DNA of 64,000 bases from Corticium candelabrum (taxonomy: Eukaryota > Porifera > Homoscleromorpha > Homosclerophorida > Plakinidae). The position numbers were made by a program, and so were the translations under genes. The stretch lies in contig NC_085106.1 of assembly GCF_963422355.1 (NCBI RefSeq), forward strand, positions 4,351,747 through 4,415,746, in the 5' to 3' direction. The notes beneath the pieces were generated by a model, which was not told the origin of the DNA, ran no database searches, and worked only from the letters and a program-made list of their open reading frames with translations. Below, piece by piece: positions 1 to 16,905 of the stretch; within the stretch, counting starts at the first letter, position 1, and each line of letters starts with the position of its first letter.

Positions 1-260
1 TAATGTGTGAGTAGGCCAACTAATCGTCACTGTACAACTAAACATGCCTCCCTTACCAGCTAACTCTAACCCTGCATACCTGTATCTAGGGTTTCTGTCT
101 GTTCATCCTAAAAGAGTAGGTATCTCCTCATAGCTAGGTATTTCTGATATAGGAGTCCGTAGCATATACGTAAAGCGATATTTGCGAAATCAGGACACAA
201 CGATCAAGCTCACTCACTGACATCCAGCAATTGGTTCCAGCTACATTCCAAGCAGTATAA

Positions 261-404
261 CTCCTGAAGCTTGGTCAAACACTGCGAACATGCACTGCAG
301 AAAGAGGAAGAGAAAGAGACCGACTGTGGGATGACAGTGCGAAACAGTTTATTAGTTTAATTAATGAATTCGGCGTAGACAAAGAGGAGGACAACATGTT
401 GTAA
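261..404 (+). CDS. Candidate 3' terminal exon of an unidentified gene
   Basis: An open frame begins after a stop at 258-260 and ends with TAA at 402-404. Its last part reads WDDSAKQFISLINEFGVDKE, which looks like protein rather than noise. A canonical AATAAA polyadenylation signal follows at 545-550, so this could be the last exon of a plus-strand gene entering from the left edge. I do not recognise the family. It could also be the end of a transposon ORF. No splice acceptor was fixed. Confidence 0.25.
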   Translation, partial: LLKLGQTLRTCTAERGRERDRLWDDSAKQFISLINEFGVDKEEDNML

Positions 405-877
405 GGGTAAGTGCTGATGGCTACGATTAGGAACAAGAAGACGAAATCGCATCACAAATCAAATTGACCACATAGGAATACGAAAGCCTCATCAGCACAG
501 ATGGATTGGACGAAATAAGTGCACATGCAGTGTTTATATAATTGAATAAAGATGTATGAAATTGATACTAATACAATAATCGACCTTTTAGTCACTTTAC
601 TTAACTTTGATGTGCATAATAAGTCCTGTTATTCTTTGCCTGCTTTGCAGACTTCGCTGAAACCCCCAAAAATGAAATGACAATTTTTAAGGTTTCGAAC
701 GCACCGGCGTAGGAAGAGGGGACTGGGGATGTGGCTGGGGAGGGGGCTGAGGAGAGAGCTGGGGATGAGGCTGTAGCCTCTTGCTCAGTGTATGAATTAA
801 AATTTTCTGTGACAATGACTTTTGAAAATCTCGTTACGGTTTGGCAAGCGAGGTAGTTTTTGTTTACTCATGAAGAC

Positions 878-953
878 ATCCACGGTACAGTCCGACACCC
901 ACGGTACAGCCCGACATCCACGGTACAGCCCGACATCCACGGTACAGCCCGGC
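878..953. repeat. 19-bp minisatellite, four copies
   Basis: Four head-to-tail copies of a 19-base unit (consensus ATCCACGGTACAGCCCGAC) run from 878 to 953. The copies differ at one to three positions. There are no spacers, so it is a tandem repeat and not a CRISPR array. Confidence 0.9.
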
Positions 954-1372
954 CTCCACTCGTGAACATCTTCTACGCAAAGGGAAAGGTGCAAAGGTCG
1001 TCGGGAAATTCCTACAAACAGCGGAGTCATTGAGATTTGCCAATTTATGTAAACGAACGTAGAGTATTAGTAATAGATAATAGAAATAACCACTACAGAC
1101 CATATTATTATGGACCAACTTGTGGGCCAAATCTGATTACTGAGTTCCGAGTTCAAGGTCGTAGGGAACAGAGAGTAGGTGAACCTGTGACAAAACAGAG
1201 CAAGGCGGTTACTTTTGCGGGCCACCAAACAGATTTACTTTCGTTTGATAAAATAGAAACTGTCTGCATGTCCTTCTCAGCCAGTTATCTCTACATGTGC
1301 TGGCATTGCTGGTGTCTATAGTGCCGTGCACGTGACATTGTACCTCAAAGGCAGAACTCAGTTTTGTCGGCT

Positions 1373-1640
1373 CACAATTGGCATCATCACAATGGCAATA
1401 GAACTGACTCATTAATTAATGTTGTTTGTGTTCACCTAAACGAAGTGTTAGCTGAAAAGACCATGCACGCGCCTAGAGTTTAGCATTTAGTGCCTATATT
1501 CATTGTGACTGTAATGTGATTGTTGAGTATTCTTTGTCTGCCTTTACTGAGGGAAGGTTATGGTGTGTAACAAAATATATTATAAGTCAGATCAGTCTGG
1601 TTCTTAAGTATTTCGTACTCGAGCCAGTCTCTCCCTGCCT
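1373..1640 (+). repeat. Dispersed 268-bp repeat, copy A
   Basis: This segment is nearly identical by eye, in the same orientation, to 38044-38311. Both start at CACAATTGGCATCATCACAA and end at CTCTCCCTGCCT. Copy A has several point changes and small indels that break the reading frame which stays open in copy B. Terminal repeats and target duplications are not visible, so the class of mobile element is unknown. Confidence 0.85.
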
Positions 1641-1650
1641 TGACTATAAA

Positions 1651-2788
1651 CTCGAGCCAGTCTATCTCTCCTATATATAAGCACCGGATGCAAACCCAGC
1701 CTCAGAGATGGTTAAATGGCTGTCTAGACAGAATTAAGACATAACTTTACACGATCCTGGATCCAAGAAGATATGTTTTCTGTAAGTGGTGCAGGTTGTG
1801 ATGACCTGGAATAATGTCTAGCTACCGTGCAATATCTGCGTGCACTGTGCCCAACGCTCCTAACACCACTTCGTCCGACACTGCAACATGCGGACTATAG
1901 CTCCATTCGCAAGTCTCTGTACTTCGTCAACTTCCCAGCATGTTTCCTGGACATGTTGTCATTATTATTATTATTACTACAAAATGATCGTCGTGAGCGT
2001 GGGCTTGCCCAATAATTGAGCTATTATCTCTAATTACTTGTTTGTTGTGGTAGAGAAGACCACAGCGTGTGACGATCGAGTCTAACGATTTCACGACTTT
2101 GCTTTTTGAGACAAGGAAACAATCTTTCCAACTTCATTAGTGACCGTGTTTACCGTGTTGAACTGTATGTACCAGTGTTTAGCTTGACGTTGTTTTTCAA
2201 AAAATTGTCTTTATATAATTAACACTTTGAAGCATGCAAATGTTTTCTTTATAAAACAATACTCTCTTACAATTTCTCCTTGCTACACGAACTAGCGGAT
2301 TAGAGCATGCATGCAGCCTTATGAGAAATGTGCCTGTCTGCATACTATATGAAACCGTGGACAAAGGTTTTAAATAAAATTCCTTTAAGGGTTAGAGTAA
2401 AGAGCCGTCTCGCCATCCACTGTTCGCCTCTACTCTAAGCCGGTCAATTCTTTCGAAACAGGTCAAGTCACAAATCAGGTCAGAATTTGTACCTGTTCAG
2501 TACTGTAAATAATTGTGTGGTTATTACATAGCCTAGATAGTAACTAGACAAGCGATGAAGCTACAGATGAATATGATGAGAAGCTTTGTTGAATGTATGT
2601 TATTGTGCACCATTCATCATCGTGTAAAAATAATTCAAGGACGTTTGTGTAAGCTTAACTCTCAAAATTGTAAAAATATAATTGCAATGCTCTACAACCG
2701 TAACCAGAGCAAACTCCTCCACGTCCATTAAGTTATAAGACAGATAGTCATCATGGTGCAAGCCATGTTCAGGCTCGACTACTATACC
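1651..2788. other. Non-coding stretch, no gene seen
   Basis: AT-rich sequence with only short unsupported ORFs. No protein family, splice structure or terminal repeat could be recognised between the dispersed repeat and the inverted-repeat arm. Confidence 0.5.
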
Positions 2789-2991
2789 CACTGCATCATG
2801 CTCACCTCTCTTCGGCTTTGTTATACTCAAATGCTTCAACAGTGATTTTGAAACTAAGAAAATATATTGAAAATCAATTTTTACTGTATTATTAAATTAT
2901 ATACTTTCATATACTGCAGATGTAGTCTTACTTTACTTGTCAATGCTGTTAAAATCGAAATAAGTGGTAGACTGCATGACTCTGTCAAACT
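2789..2991 (+). repeat. Left arm of a long inverted repeat
   Basis: The reverse complement of this segment is found at 4201-4394 with high similarity by eye. Shared blocks include TTGTCAATGCTGTTAAAAT and CATGCTCACCTCTCTTCGG. The two arms enclose about 1.2 kb that contains the long (CA)n arrays. This could be a foldback element or two old copies of one repeat in opposite orientation. Confidence 0.85.
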
Positions 2992-3539
2992 ATATACAGA
3001 ATCCTGAACAGACCAGACATCAGACTTCCCGGAGACTTGAATCTAGGTAGTCATTTATTTGATTAATCTTATAAGTTGTCTGTATGAGTACTCAAGTGAA
3101 AATTCGGAGTTCAAGGTTAATATAGAGAACACAACATTGAAATCATTTTCAGAGTCTAGACTTACTAGCGATTCTGGGGACCGAAAATCAAGGCAACAGC
3201 TAGCTCGCTGCACAAGTATGTTCGCATAGTGACAACTGTATGTTTGTAACGTATTGGTGACGGTGTGCAGTAAACATTCGATCTGATCTGAAGATGAGAA
3301 GGCTTCAAGCGCCAGATAACTGAGATTAGAAGATAACTCTGTCAGCTCAAATATTTGAAAACCGGTATGTGTTTTGACAGAACTGGTACACAACGTTTAT
3401 GATTAGTGTAGGTATTTACTAGGTTGTTCGGCTGCAGCTTTATTTAATGAGCAGAAATTTGACGGTAAACAAACTGTCAGGATAGCAAGATTTGCTAATT
3501 TATTTGCAGTACACATGCATATACCTATGCTTACAATAG

Positions 3540-3545
3540 CGCGCG

Positions 3546-3635
<90 letters not shown>
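3540..3635. repeat. (GC)n/(AC)n microsatellite
   Basis: A short GCGCGC run (3540-3554) passes directly into about 40 AC units. ORFs reported across it are only Val-Cys or His-Thr repeats. Confidence 0.97.
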
Positions 3636-3637
<2 letters not shown>

Positions 3638-3748
3638 GATTTATAGACATTTCATTTTAGTTGTAGCCTTTAATTTTATTACATAAATGTGCATTAGTTT
3701 GATCTAAGAAATATATAATCATGAAAGACGGACACAGACACAGACTCA

Positions 3749-3952
<204 letters not shown>

Positions 3953-4200
3953 CACAGTCGCACTCTAGATGCCCTGACCTGTATGAAAATGCGCATATGT
4001 GTTGCATTACAGGAAACCATACAGCTTGCAGAATTCAGAACATATCGGACAACCGTCTAAAACAGGAGGAAGGCGCATGATGAAATTAACAACTGGGGCA
4101 AAGGGATATTCAAAATCTGATTACAAAGACTTGATTCTAAATTTCAAACATGTACACATATAGACTATGTACATTGTACAACTACACACCTAATTAATTA

Positions 4201-4394
4201 AGTTTGACAGAGTCACGGAGTCTACCATTTATTTCAATTTTAACAGCATTGACAAGCTAAAGTAAGACTACAGCTGCAGCATATGAAAGTGTAATACAGT
4301 TAAAACTGATTTTCAATATATTCTCTTAGTTTCAAGATCACTATTGAAGCATCTGAGTGTAACAAAGCCGAAGAGAGGTGAGCATGATGCAGTG
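4201..4394 (-). repeat. Right arm of the long inverted repeat
   Basis: Reverse-complement partner of 2789-2991. The arm ends just where a separate direct repeat begins (4390-4503 and 4570-4684). Confidence 0.85.
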
Positions 4395-4684
4395 TTGGTG
4401 AAACCATAGCAACGCTTGTAGTGAACCATTTGTAAGAACTTGACGTGCCTAGATTAGTATAGTCATGCATGTCCGTACATTCTATTCTGTGGTAATAAAG
4501 TAAGGTTGTGTACACCAAGTCATTGCTTGTCAATTTAATTACATGAGCAAACGATAGTATAGTATATAGCAGTATTGGTGAAATCATAGCAACGCTTGCA
4601 GTGAATCATTTGTAAGAACTTGACGTGCCTAGGTTAGTATAGTCATGCATGTCCATGCATCTGATTCTGTGCTAATTAAGTAAG
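4390..4684 (+). repeat. Direct duplication, about 115-bp unit
   Basis: Two diverged copies, 4390-4503 and 4570-4684, share long blocks such as TTTGTAAGAACTTGACGTGC and TAGTATAGTCATGCATGTCC. They are separated by 66 bases. No coding potential is evident. Confidence 0.85.
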
Positions 4685-4802
4685 CAGTAAGTGCTAGTTG
4701 TAATTCAGAGTACTTGCAGCCCTAGGTGTTATACATCAGTAATACACGTATACAGCTTGTCTACGGCTATTGGAGCACCATGCAGTGATTTTGGTTTACC
4801 CA

Positions 4803-4807
4803 ATATA

Positions 4808-4841
<34 letters not shown>

Positions 4842-4857
4842 TTTTTTTTGGGGGGGT
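4803..4857. repeat. (TA)n followed by T and G homopolymers
   Basis: About 11 TA units pass into a long T run and then a short G run. The sharp composition switch may mark a retroelement tail or an assembly-sensitive site. Confidence 0.9.
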
Positions 4858-4919
4858 TTATAACCGCCCAATGGACGGAACACTACTGAAAAACACCACT
4901 ACAAACACTTGCTACAGAC

Positions 4920-5690
4920 AAAACATCTAGATGTTCAGTTATCATGCGAGAGTTGTATTGCCACAGTTTCACAGACAGTTGTTCATGAAGGTTAGTAATA
5001 GCTCGGCTGAAACTGTGACTGGATATGTCAAACAAGTACACTACTGGTCCAAAGACGACAGAAATACATGATTTGTAAAGATTTATAGAGAAGGAAGTAG
5101 AAAGTGCGATGATGAGAAAACAAAACAGGAGTAGAGGACATCGTGGAAGCGGCACAGGCATATATATATATATATATGTCATCATATAAATATTATACTT
5201 TACAATACCCCAATACCCCAACATCCCTCCCAACATCTCTCCCAAGTCAAGTAGGCAAATCCCAACTACGAACATCTAAAACTTCTAATTGCATAAGTGC
5301 ATGTAACATCTTAGCGTTGTAGCACCATAGCTTTACAGACAACTGTTCTAATATGTTCTTGAAAGCTCGAGGAAACGGTATCCAACTGATTGATAATGTT
5401 TTGAACATATTCCTTTCAAAGTCTTTAGAGTGAAAGATGATATAAAGCCCAGAGATTCAAAAACTAGTGGATACAATAGACCACCTGCTGTGGTAACATT
5501 GGCTTCATGCCTGGCATCTTTTTCAAATTCTGCTGCTTCTGCTGCTGCACCAAAACGGATCGCTGCTTTCAATATATAGGAAGGCTGTAACGAGTTACGG
5601 ATTGTAACACAGAAATATCTAGGTCGACCATCCATGAAATCTGGATGATATACGTCTCTTGGTCTGCTTGAGTCATAACCTGAGCAGTTC
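4920..5690 (-). pseudogene. 3' fragments of an RLE-type non-LTR retrotransposon
   Basis: On the minus strand the frame reads DVYHPDFMDGRPRYFCVT and then GAAAEAAEFEKDARHEANVT followed by GGLLYPLVFESLG. These match the C-terminal restriction-like endonuclease part of the element at 32277-34500, which has VYHPNF and the same later blocks. A second, more terminal piece (EQLSVKLWQYNSRMI) lies at 4920-5010 and partly duplicates 5283-5390. The fragment is therefore two adjacent, diverged 3' ends. Its upstream side is cut by the Tc1 fragment that starts at about 5722. It is 5' truncated and non-functional. Confidence 0.75.
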
Positions 5691-5717
5691 TGTTCTTTTT
5701 TGACCTGCTTGTTTTCA

Positions 5718-6317
5718 TATATATGGACTTTGGATGACTGGAAATCTGTTCTTTTTACAGATGAGTCAAAAGTCATCATAGGAAACGATGGTGCTCTGTA
5801 CGTTTGGCGTCGCAAAGGTGAGGAATTTCTCCCTGAATGTTGTGATCGTACGGTCCAGCACGCGGCTAGTGTGATGGTGTGGGGATCGATGTGTTGGCAT
5901 GGTTTGGGGTCTCTGGTGAAACTGGAAGGTCGCTTGGACAGCACGGCGTACCAACAGGTTCTGGAGGAGCACATGCTTACAGACGCAGCGGCACTGATAG
6001 GAGACGACTCTGTCTTTAAGCAGGACAACGCGCCAATCCACACGTCTCGGTCAACAAGACAATGGCTACGCCAGCATGACGTCACACTGTTGGACTGGCC
6101 GCCAAAATCGCCTGATGCGAATCCAATCGAGAACTTGTGGCATGAACTCAAAACTGCTGCCAACCGTCGCGAACCGAGAACTTCAGCTGAGCTCTGGAAT
6201 GCTCTACAAGAGGCGTGGCAGCAGATTCCAGCCGCGCGTGTTCGGAACTTGGCAGAAAGTGTTCCGCGACGTTTGGACGCAATCAGGAGGGCGAGAGGCG
6301 GGAACACTCGGTACTGA
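5718..6317 (+). pseudogene. Tc1/mariner transposase, C-terminal catalytic fragment
   Basis: About 200 residues of a DD34E transposase. LFTDESKV carries the first Asp, QDNAPIHTS the second, and SPDANPIENLWHELK the Glu, 34 residues after the second Asp. The N-terminal paired-type DNA-binding domain is missing: the frame runs backward into unrelated sequence at about 5722, next to an RLE retroelement fragment. All three catalytic residues are kept, so this is a truncation and not catalytic decay. The ORF ends with TGA after GGNTRY. Confidence 0.9.
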
Positions 6318-6618
6318 GGAACTGGTGAAGGGATTCAATTTTCCTTCGCGTTATTAAAACCGGCTTTTTTAAAAGCCACTAAACAAAATCAGAGAGAGTC
6401 TAACTTACGACGCTTACGTAGTCATGACGTCATACACTTTTAGGTCTTGTTTTCCGCAATGCGAAACGTAAAGAAAACAATTTAGGGTCTACAGTATTCT
6501 CAAGAAACCTAACAATCAACGCGGTGACTATTAAGTTCTTAACAATATTGGTAGTTGGTATATTGTGACCTAATTATTGTGTTACTACATACCCACAGCG
6601 GGGTGTCCCTATAATTTT
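5722..6618 (+). mobile_element. Truncated Tc1-type DNA transposon, copy 1
   Basis: Sequence from TGGACTTTGGATGACTGG at 5722 to about 6618 matches the full Tc1 element at 43980-46006 in the opposite orientation. It lacks the N-terminal half and the left terminal repeat, and its right end stops 12 bases short of the CAGACTTGGAC terminus. It cannot move by itself. Confidence 0.9.
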
Positions 6619-6873
6619 AGCGAGGATTCCGTTGTTTTCTAATATTTAGAATAGATTCAGTATGCAAGGAATTAGTGAAACTAGTATGTGGTCTACAACC
6701 ATAGACCACCAATCAGGCGCGGATCCAGCATTCAATTTCGTTTAGTGCCCAAGTTAATATTAATTAGATATTTGAACCTCCCCAATTTAATATTAATGAG
6801 AAATTTGAACTTGATATTGTTGCTAATATTAAATTTAAAGAAGAACAATACGACTTCATGACAACGAATACTA

Positions 6874-7179
6874 TCAGCAAGAGCCATCCTGTGAAAATGC
6901 TTCATCAATAAGGTTTGTAAGTTCCATTCTACGAGGATGCTTCCTAGCAAAGTCATTAATGATAGCTTCATAGTCAATGTCTAAACCATAATGAAAATGC
7001 ATGAGTGCGAGACCATTAAGGCGGAGTTGGCCAATGGTTGACCGTAGGTAAGTCTTTAGGCGGCGGAGACCACTGATACTTCTCTCACAACTGCATGTTG
7101 TGACAGGTATGGTGCACATTAACTTCAGAAGTACGTTGATATTAGGGTAGTATAGGCTACCGAATATCGATGCATGCAA
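6874..7179 (-). pseudogene. hAT transposase C-terminal dimerisation domain
   Basis: The frame reads YPNINVLLKLMCTIPVTTCS, then CERSISGLRRLKTYLRST, LNGLALMHFHYGLDID and FARKHPRRMEL. This is the hAT family dimerisation region as seen in ZMYM1-like transposases. The conserved TCSCERSFS-like core is present. The catalytic core that should precede it is deleted, and the N-terminal part follows directly upstream at 7194-7487. Confidence 0.85.
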
Positions 7180-7193
7180 TCCACTGATATCTA

Positions 7194-7487
7194 CTAGTAG
7201 AGCTGCGAAGTTTCACACTTTCTTAGCAGGTATATACTCGTACCCAAGTACCTGTCAGAAGCACTGAGTTTCCGCCCATTTGTATATCCTATAAGCCCAA
7301 GATCATATGGCGGATCGACTGCATCCAGACCATCCAGAGGAGCATGCGATGGTGCTGCAGTTCTCCTTGTCGGGCCTTCAACTTCAGTATCTGGTAAAGT
7401 GTCGTTACTTGTGTTTTGAACCTCCAACCGAGGTACTTTAAACCCGAAGAGCTCTAAACTTGACTGCCGCTTAGACATCGCCGCCAA
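7194..7487 (-). pseudogene. hAT transposase N-terminal fragment
   Basis: A 97-codon ORF starts MSKRQSSLELFGFKVPR and later has DPPYDLGLIGY, typical of the low-complexity leader before the TTF zinc finger in ZMYM1-like hAT transposases. It stops at the internal deletion joint. With 6874-7179 it shows that the middle of the gene was lost. Confidence 0.65.
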
Positions 7488-7589
7488 ACATCCGGGAAGA
7501 ACGTCCGGGAAATGGGTGACACACCCCCTAGGGACCTTGGTGCCCGGGCACCTCGGGCCTTATGGTAGATCCGCGCCTGACCAATTGTA

Positions 7590-9360
7590 CAGTTGGTTCC
7601 AACCCAATCACTTTGTTCCTTTAATTGGTTCATTGCTCGTCATCCTTGCTATGCCCACAGAGTGCATGCTCTTAAAATTCTGCTGCTAGCTTTACTAATT
7701 AGTTGGTAATTCAAAACAAATTCAGACCAAGATGCAACAGCTTTCTCATAGCAGGCAAGTTATCAAGAAGGAATGACGAGAATCCCAAAACAAGATCAAA
7801 ACCTGGCCAGTCATGGCACTGGATCAACGTTCTAAAACCTGTCACAGACAGAAAATGTGAGAAAAAGACAGTTTATACAGTTTCAATTTCCATGAACATC
7901 GAATGTTTGGAATCGTCTTTGACAGTAGCAGAGGAAGACTCTACCAAAAAAGTTACCGAACCCATAGGTCTGCATGTTTGTCACTCGTTTCTCTGTGTTT
8001 GTGCTCGTACTTGAAATCGCTTTTTTTGCAAGTCCCATGCAGTCTATGACGTTGGGGATATAAAGTCGAATTGAATTCTATCAGCCATATACACTTTGCT
8101 ATTTGAACCATCATACATTTAATAATTAAGAACTGAAGAAGATATGATCAGAATTGAGGTGACCACACGGGAAAGAACAAAAGAAGAAATTGCTGGTCGA
8201 CGGCTCAGAAGTCATGCATGGCTAAACAAATATAGATGGATTGTTAATAAATTACAGTCAGGCAACAACTGGTGGTCTGTGCAAGTTTTGCTTACCATTT
8301 TTATCTTCGACAGCACCTGTGAAAGGTAGTTTCGCTATGAAGCCATTTTGAAGTTTTTAAAAAGCATGTTAATTGTGATCGATACAGAGAAGTCAAATGA
8401 GTCTCTATGACAAATCTCAGTACTAGCAAGAGGCAGCCACAGGATCGAGCTGACGCTGTACTACACAGATTGCAATCCGGAAAGAACATTGCACACCAAA
8501 TTTAATACCACATCAATACAGATATAAAACAATGCATAAGAATAAAGATAATGACCACGTCTCCTTATAAAATGAGGACCCTCCTTTAGAAATTCCTTGA
8601 TCTACCCCACCCGAGTCCTGGATTCCTGGATTGAAGTCTCACAGACACCGTGGCATGGATTTCATTTCAAATTCTCAAGACATGACATAAGTTGGTTTGT
8701 TCCTTCAGATGTTAGTACAGTACTCTAAATCTTTCAAATTTCTAGTTGTTGTCGACACAGTTGGTGTAGGTTGTTGATTTGGTCTCTGGTCTCCTAATCG
8801 AGTTCACTGACTTGCCGCTGTGGTAGTGCATGATGGTATCCCCAGCTGGTTCTGTCGTAGATTTGTTATACTTATTTCGTCTCTCTCGTCTGATCAATGT
8901 GTATGTATCCAGAAGGCCATGCATCCACACTGTCCAGATGGTTGGTAAGTAAGTCGCTGCCTAATGATTACACAAAACCCTTCAATTGCTTGTTTTCCCT
9001 GGCTAAAACTGTCGACCATTGAGTGAATCTCTTGTATTGTAATAGTTGAGTGTTCACCAATGAGTTCTCTGCTTCTGATCAAAACAAAGTAAGTCTATAG
9101 TTCTGGGACTTCATTTCATTATAGTAACTCAGCTGGTGTCGTATGGGGCCTAGCTGGTTCTATACTGAAGTAGGAAGCGAGATACTTGATAACTCCCTGA
9201 CTTGCCATTGCATGGAACAACTATTCATGTTTAATTAATTAGGCTCTCAAACGAGCCTCTCGATCAGCTTGCCCATTACAAATCTGTAAACATGAAGGGC
9301 ACCGGGGCAAGTGCCCCTTTAACATTTCAAGCTGCGATTAAGAAATCACTGCTAACTTGT
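7590..9360. other. Non-coding stretch
   Basis: Only small ORFs without recognisable homology, and no clear splice structure. The phrase GGGCACCGGGGCAAGTGCCC near 9298 is a short palindrome. Confidence 0.45.
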
Positions 9361-9367
9361 TCTAATG

Positions 9368-9448
9368 CAAACTCCGAGATGTCATGCAAATATACACGAA
9401 TGACAGCTAGCAACCTTTCGTGTACATCTGCATAACATCTCGAAGTTT
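9368..9448. repeat. Hairpin-forming inverted repeat
   Basis: CGAGATGTCATGCAAATATACACGAA at 9375-9400 is mirrored by 9416-9442 as an imperfect inverted repeat with a loop of about 16 bases. Weaker complementarity extends the stem to 9368-9448. It could be a short foldback repeat. Confidence 0.7.
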
Positions 9449-9714
9449 CCATTATATATCTTACGTCGAAGTTCTTGGTCAATTTCCTTCAATTTCTTGA
9501 AATATCTTGCTTCCCTATAATTGCTCTAACTCTACTATTTTTATATTATATTTATATATATTTTGTTGTACATGTATATATAATTTTTTTAAATCGAAAC
9601 CATTCCCCTTACCCCCTAAGATGTGCAGTTATCCAGGCTTTCACTACAATGTCCCAAACATAAGTCCATAGAATCTAACAGCAACCTTCTATATATCATC
9701 CTAGCACTATATGT

Positions 9715-9912
9715 CCAACGTTTTACTGCTAATTGCTGTAAACTGTTTTGCAGCAGCTGTGACGAATAATTTGATACAGCAGAAATGCGTGAAGAGATTG
9801 CTTTATAATTTCAAACTGGAAGCAGTCCACAAACCATGAGTCTCCACAACCAGTGGGTAGAAAACTCCCCCAGCTACTGTCACTTCTGATTCCTGCCGAA
9901 GATGTCGAAGGT
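9715..9912 (-). pseudogene. Small RLE retroelement 3' fragment
   Basis: The minus strand reads EVTVAGGVFYPLVVETHGLW, which lines up with TAGGLLYPLVFESLGF at about 5480 and with the corresponding part of the element ending near 34380. Only about 60 codons remain and an in-frame stop follows. It is a relic of the same retroelement family. Confidence 0.7.
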
Positions 9913-10384
9913 CTTTGTTGCATTCCGCAGCTTCTTGGGTATAATTTGCTTAACTATACTCTCAAATTATAATTTCCACAGTGCGAGTGTACTTATACTA
10001 GACATTTTGAGAACATATTTACAAGTTTCAAAATGGCCACTTTCAGTATATATATGCAAACAAGATCTTACAAGAAGTTGTTTGGCTACATATGGGGCTG
10101 CCATTTTCAAACTTATAAAAAAAGTCTGATATTTAGTAATACAGGTACACTGCTACTGTGAAAAAGGTAAATATTACCATCTGGGAGCAAATACCCAAAA
10201 CAGTTACAATTATGAAGCAAAATAATGAAACAATATATCTCAAGAAATTACAGGAAATCACAAAAATGGACAATTTCTTGCTTCAAGAAATTGACCAAGA
10301 AGTTTGCCCTGGGAGAGATACTTAATTAAGACATAGACGTGACATTCTAGAGTCATTGTTAGCTTTCTGTTTTACTTTGCTGTC

Positions 10385-10763
10385 CTACATGCATGCTGCT
10401 TGCATATGTGTATGACAAGTAATCAATACATACTCGGCCTCATTATTGCTCAGTGCCACAGCTTTGTAAGCAAACTTGTGCCCCTCATACTGTGCGCTTA
10501 AGTGTGTCATATACACTGTGGCCCGGCCCTTATGGCAGTAAAGGTAGTCTATAATTAACTGTTGATACTCGTCACCGTGTCTGCGACATTGCTGCATGGT
10601 TGATCAGAAATCCAATGGCACCCACAGCACCAAACAGAGCAGAAACAATTAGTCTTGCACCAGATACTCTTGCTGTCATGCCCAGTTTCGGTGTAAAACA
10701 ACAATGGCTTAAACAAATTCTCCTTATCCGACTCTGTGCCAACATACATCTACATACCATCAC
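10385..10763 (-). CDS. Hypothetical small membrane protein
   Basis: A minus-strand frame reads TPKLGMTARVSGARLIVSA, then LFGAVGAIGFLINHAAMSQ, one strong hydrophobic segment after a basic stretch. A donor-like GTGACGAG follows. A second open segment, YEGHKFAYKAVALSNNEAE, continues at 10560-10420 in another frame. Two short exons of a single-pass membrane protein are possible. The gene would lie just downstream of the sulfatase gene, on the same strand. Family not recognised; the splice model is a guess. Confidence 0.25.
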
Positions 10764-10838
10764 TGATCTATTTTATCTACAAGACTCAACAACTCTATAT
10801 AATAGCACATCTCTATATGACCAATTTTCATAAACATG

Positions 10839-15763
<4,925 letters not shown>

Positions 15764-16731
15764 GACCGAGCGGATATCGTCACCTGTGTTCGGGTTAGGG
15801 TCCCGGATCTCAAATACATATATCTGTGGCTAGACATGTAACGAGCGAATTATTTTTTGAGCCCCGTTGGGTGTGGCTTTAGCTGTTCCCGTATGCACTT
15901 CCTCGCGGTTTGCAGTGGTCTGGTAGTACGAGGCTCGGCAGTCAATGGACATCTAGTCAATGGACATCTTGCAACCGCGATTTTGACATAAACGAAGTGC
16001 TGTCTTTTTGCGCACCTTTGGAGCAGTAACCTGCGCCGTTTATTGAAAGGGGCCTCAGTTTTTGTGGTCTGCTGAACGTGGTTTTCTCGGCACAAATCAA
16101 CTTCAATAAATTAGACGACAGGTAAAGTCATTTATAATTACTATTCTTCGCAGTTAAGCAAATTTTAATTTTTCATAAAATCTTTTTTCGGGTGCGATTT
16201 ATGCGTCAATATTGACACTGTTGCATGCACTGCATACATCAAATCATGTACTATTTATTGCAAATTTATTTCCTGTGTGCAATTAATTAAATAATATGCA
16301 GAAAAGTGCAAAGTACTCGGGTAATTTAATTCTATTTCACAACTACTAAGTTACTAAAAAGATTTATTAACAGGTAAACACTCTAATAGGGTAGTATACG
16401 ATTAAAATAACAGCATATGATATGTGTGTGTACACAATCTTTACTAGGCATTATCTAGTTGGATAAACACGTACACAAAATAATGTACTCTAATAATCAT
16501 TACTAATCGGATCATTTAATGTAAACAACATACTAATTACTAATGCATAGAATATGATGATGATGATGACAACATATTGATAACACTGCTGGTTGTCACA
16601 CAGCTATTATTGAGGTAATCTATACTTAGAGCTAACATTGGTTTAAATCAAATTATGTTAATTAATTTGAGTTAAGTGTTGTGGCAACACAAGCCAGAAA
16701 TGGATGTATGACTTGAGATGCTGTTTTCCAG

Positions 16732-16905
16732 CCAAACCGTGACAACATTAGTAAGGAGAAAGAAGACTCTATTGGTGAACCAAGACAAAAGAAACAGAGA
16801 CTAGAGTCCAAACAGGTTCACAAAGACACTGCACATGTTTCTGAGGACACAGATTCCTTCAAAAAGGCAAAAGCAGCCTGCAACGTCCACATGGTACAAG
16901 ACAAG
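16732..16905 (+). CDS. Orphan internal exon, charged protein
   Basis: A 174-base open segment lies between a pyrimidine-rich acceptor (CTGTTTTCCAG) and a donor (GACAAG/GTACAA). It encodes 58 residues rich in Lys, Glu and Gln, with blocks such as EPRQKKQRLESKQVHKD, and keeps one frame open. It looks like an internal exon of a disordered nuclear protein. No partner exon was identified within the flanking 3 kb and no family is recognised. Confidence 0.4.

Larger units (their letters stand above)
6714..7579 (-). mobile_element. Internally deleted hAT transposon (ZMYM1-type), with ends
   Basis: The ends are inverted repeats starting CAGGCGCGGATC at 6714 and ending GATCCGCGCCTG at 7579. The flanking ACCAAT occurs on both sides (6708-6713 and 7580-7585), a likely remnant of the 8-bp hAT target duplication. 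Inside, on the minus strand, only the first about 95 and last about 100 codons of a transposase remain. At 866 bp it is a classic nonautonomous deletion derivative. Confidence 0.85.

Noticed and set aside
878-953. CRISPR-like repeat
   Set aside because: The 19-base units touch one another with no spacers, and the genome is eukaryotic.
5348-6307. 319-codon minus-strand ORF
   Set aside because: It is the antisense of the Tc1 transposase fused by chance to a retroelement fragment that is itself real only at about 5348-5690.
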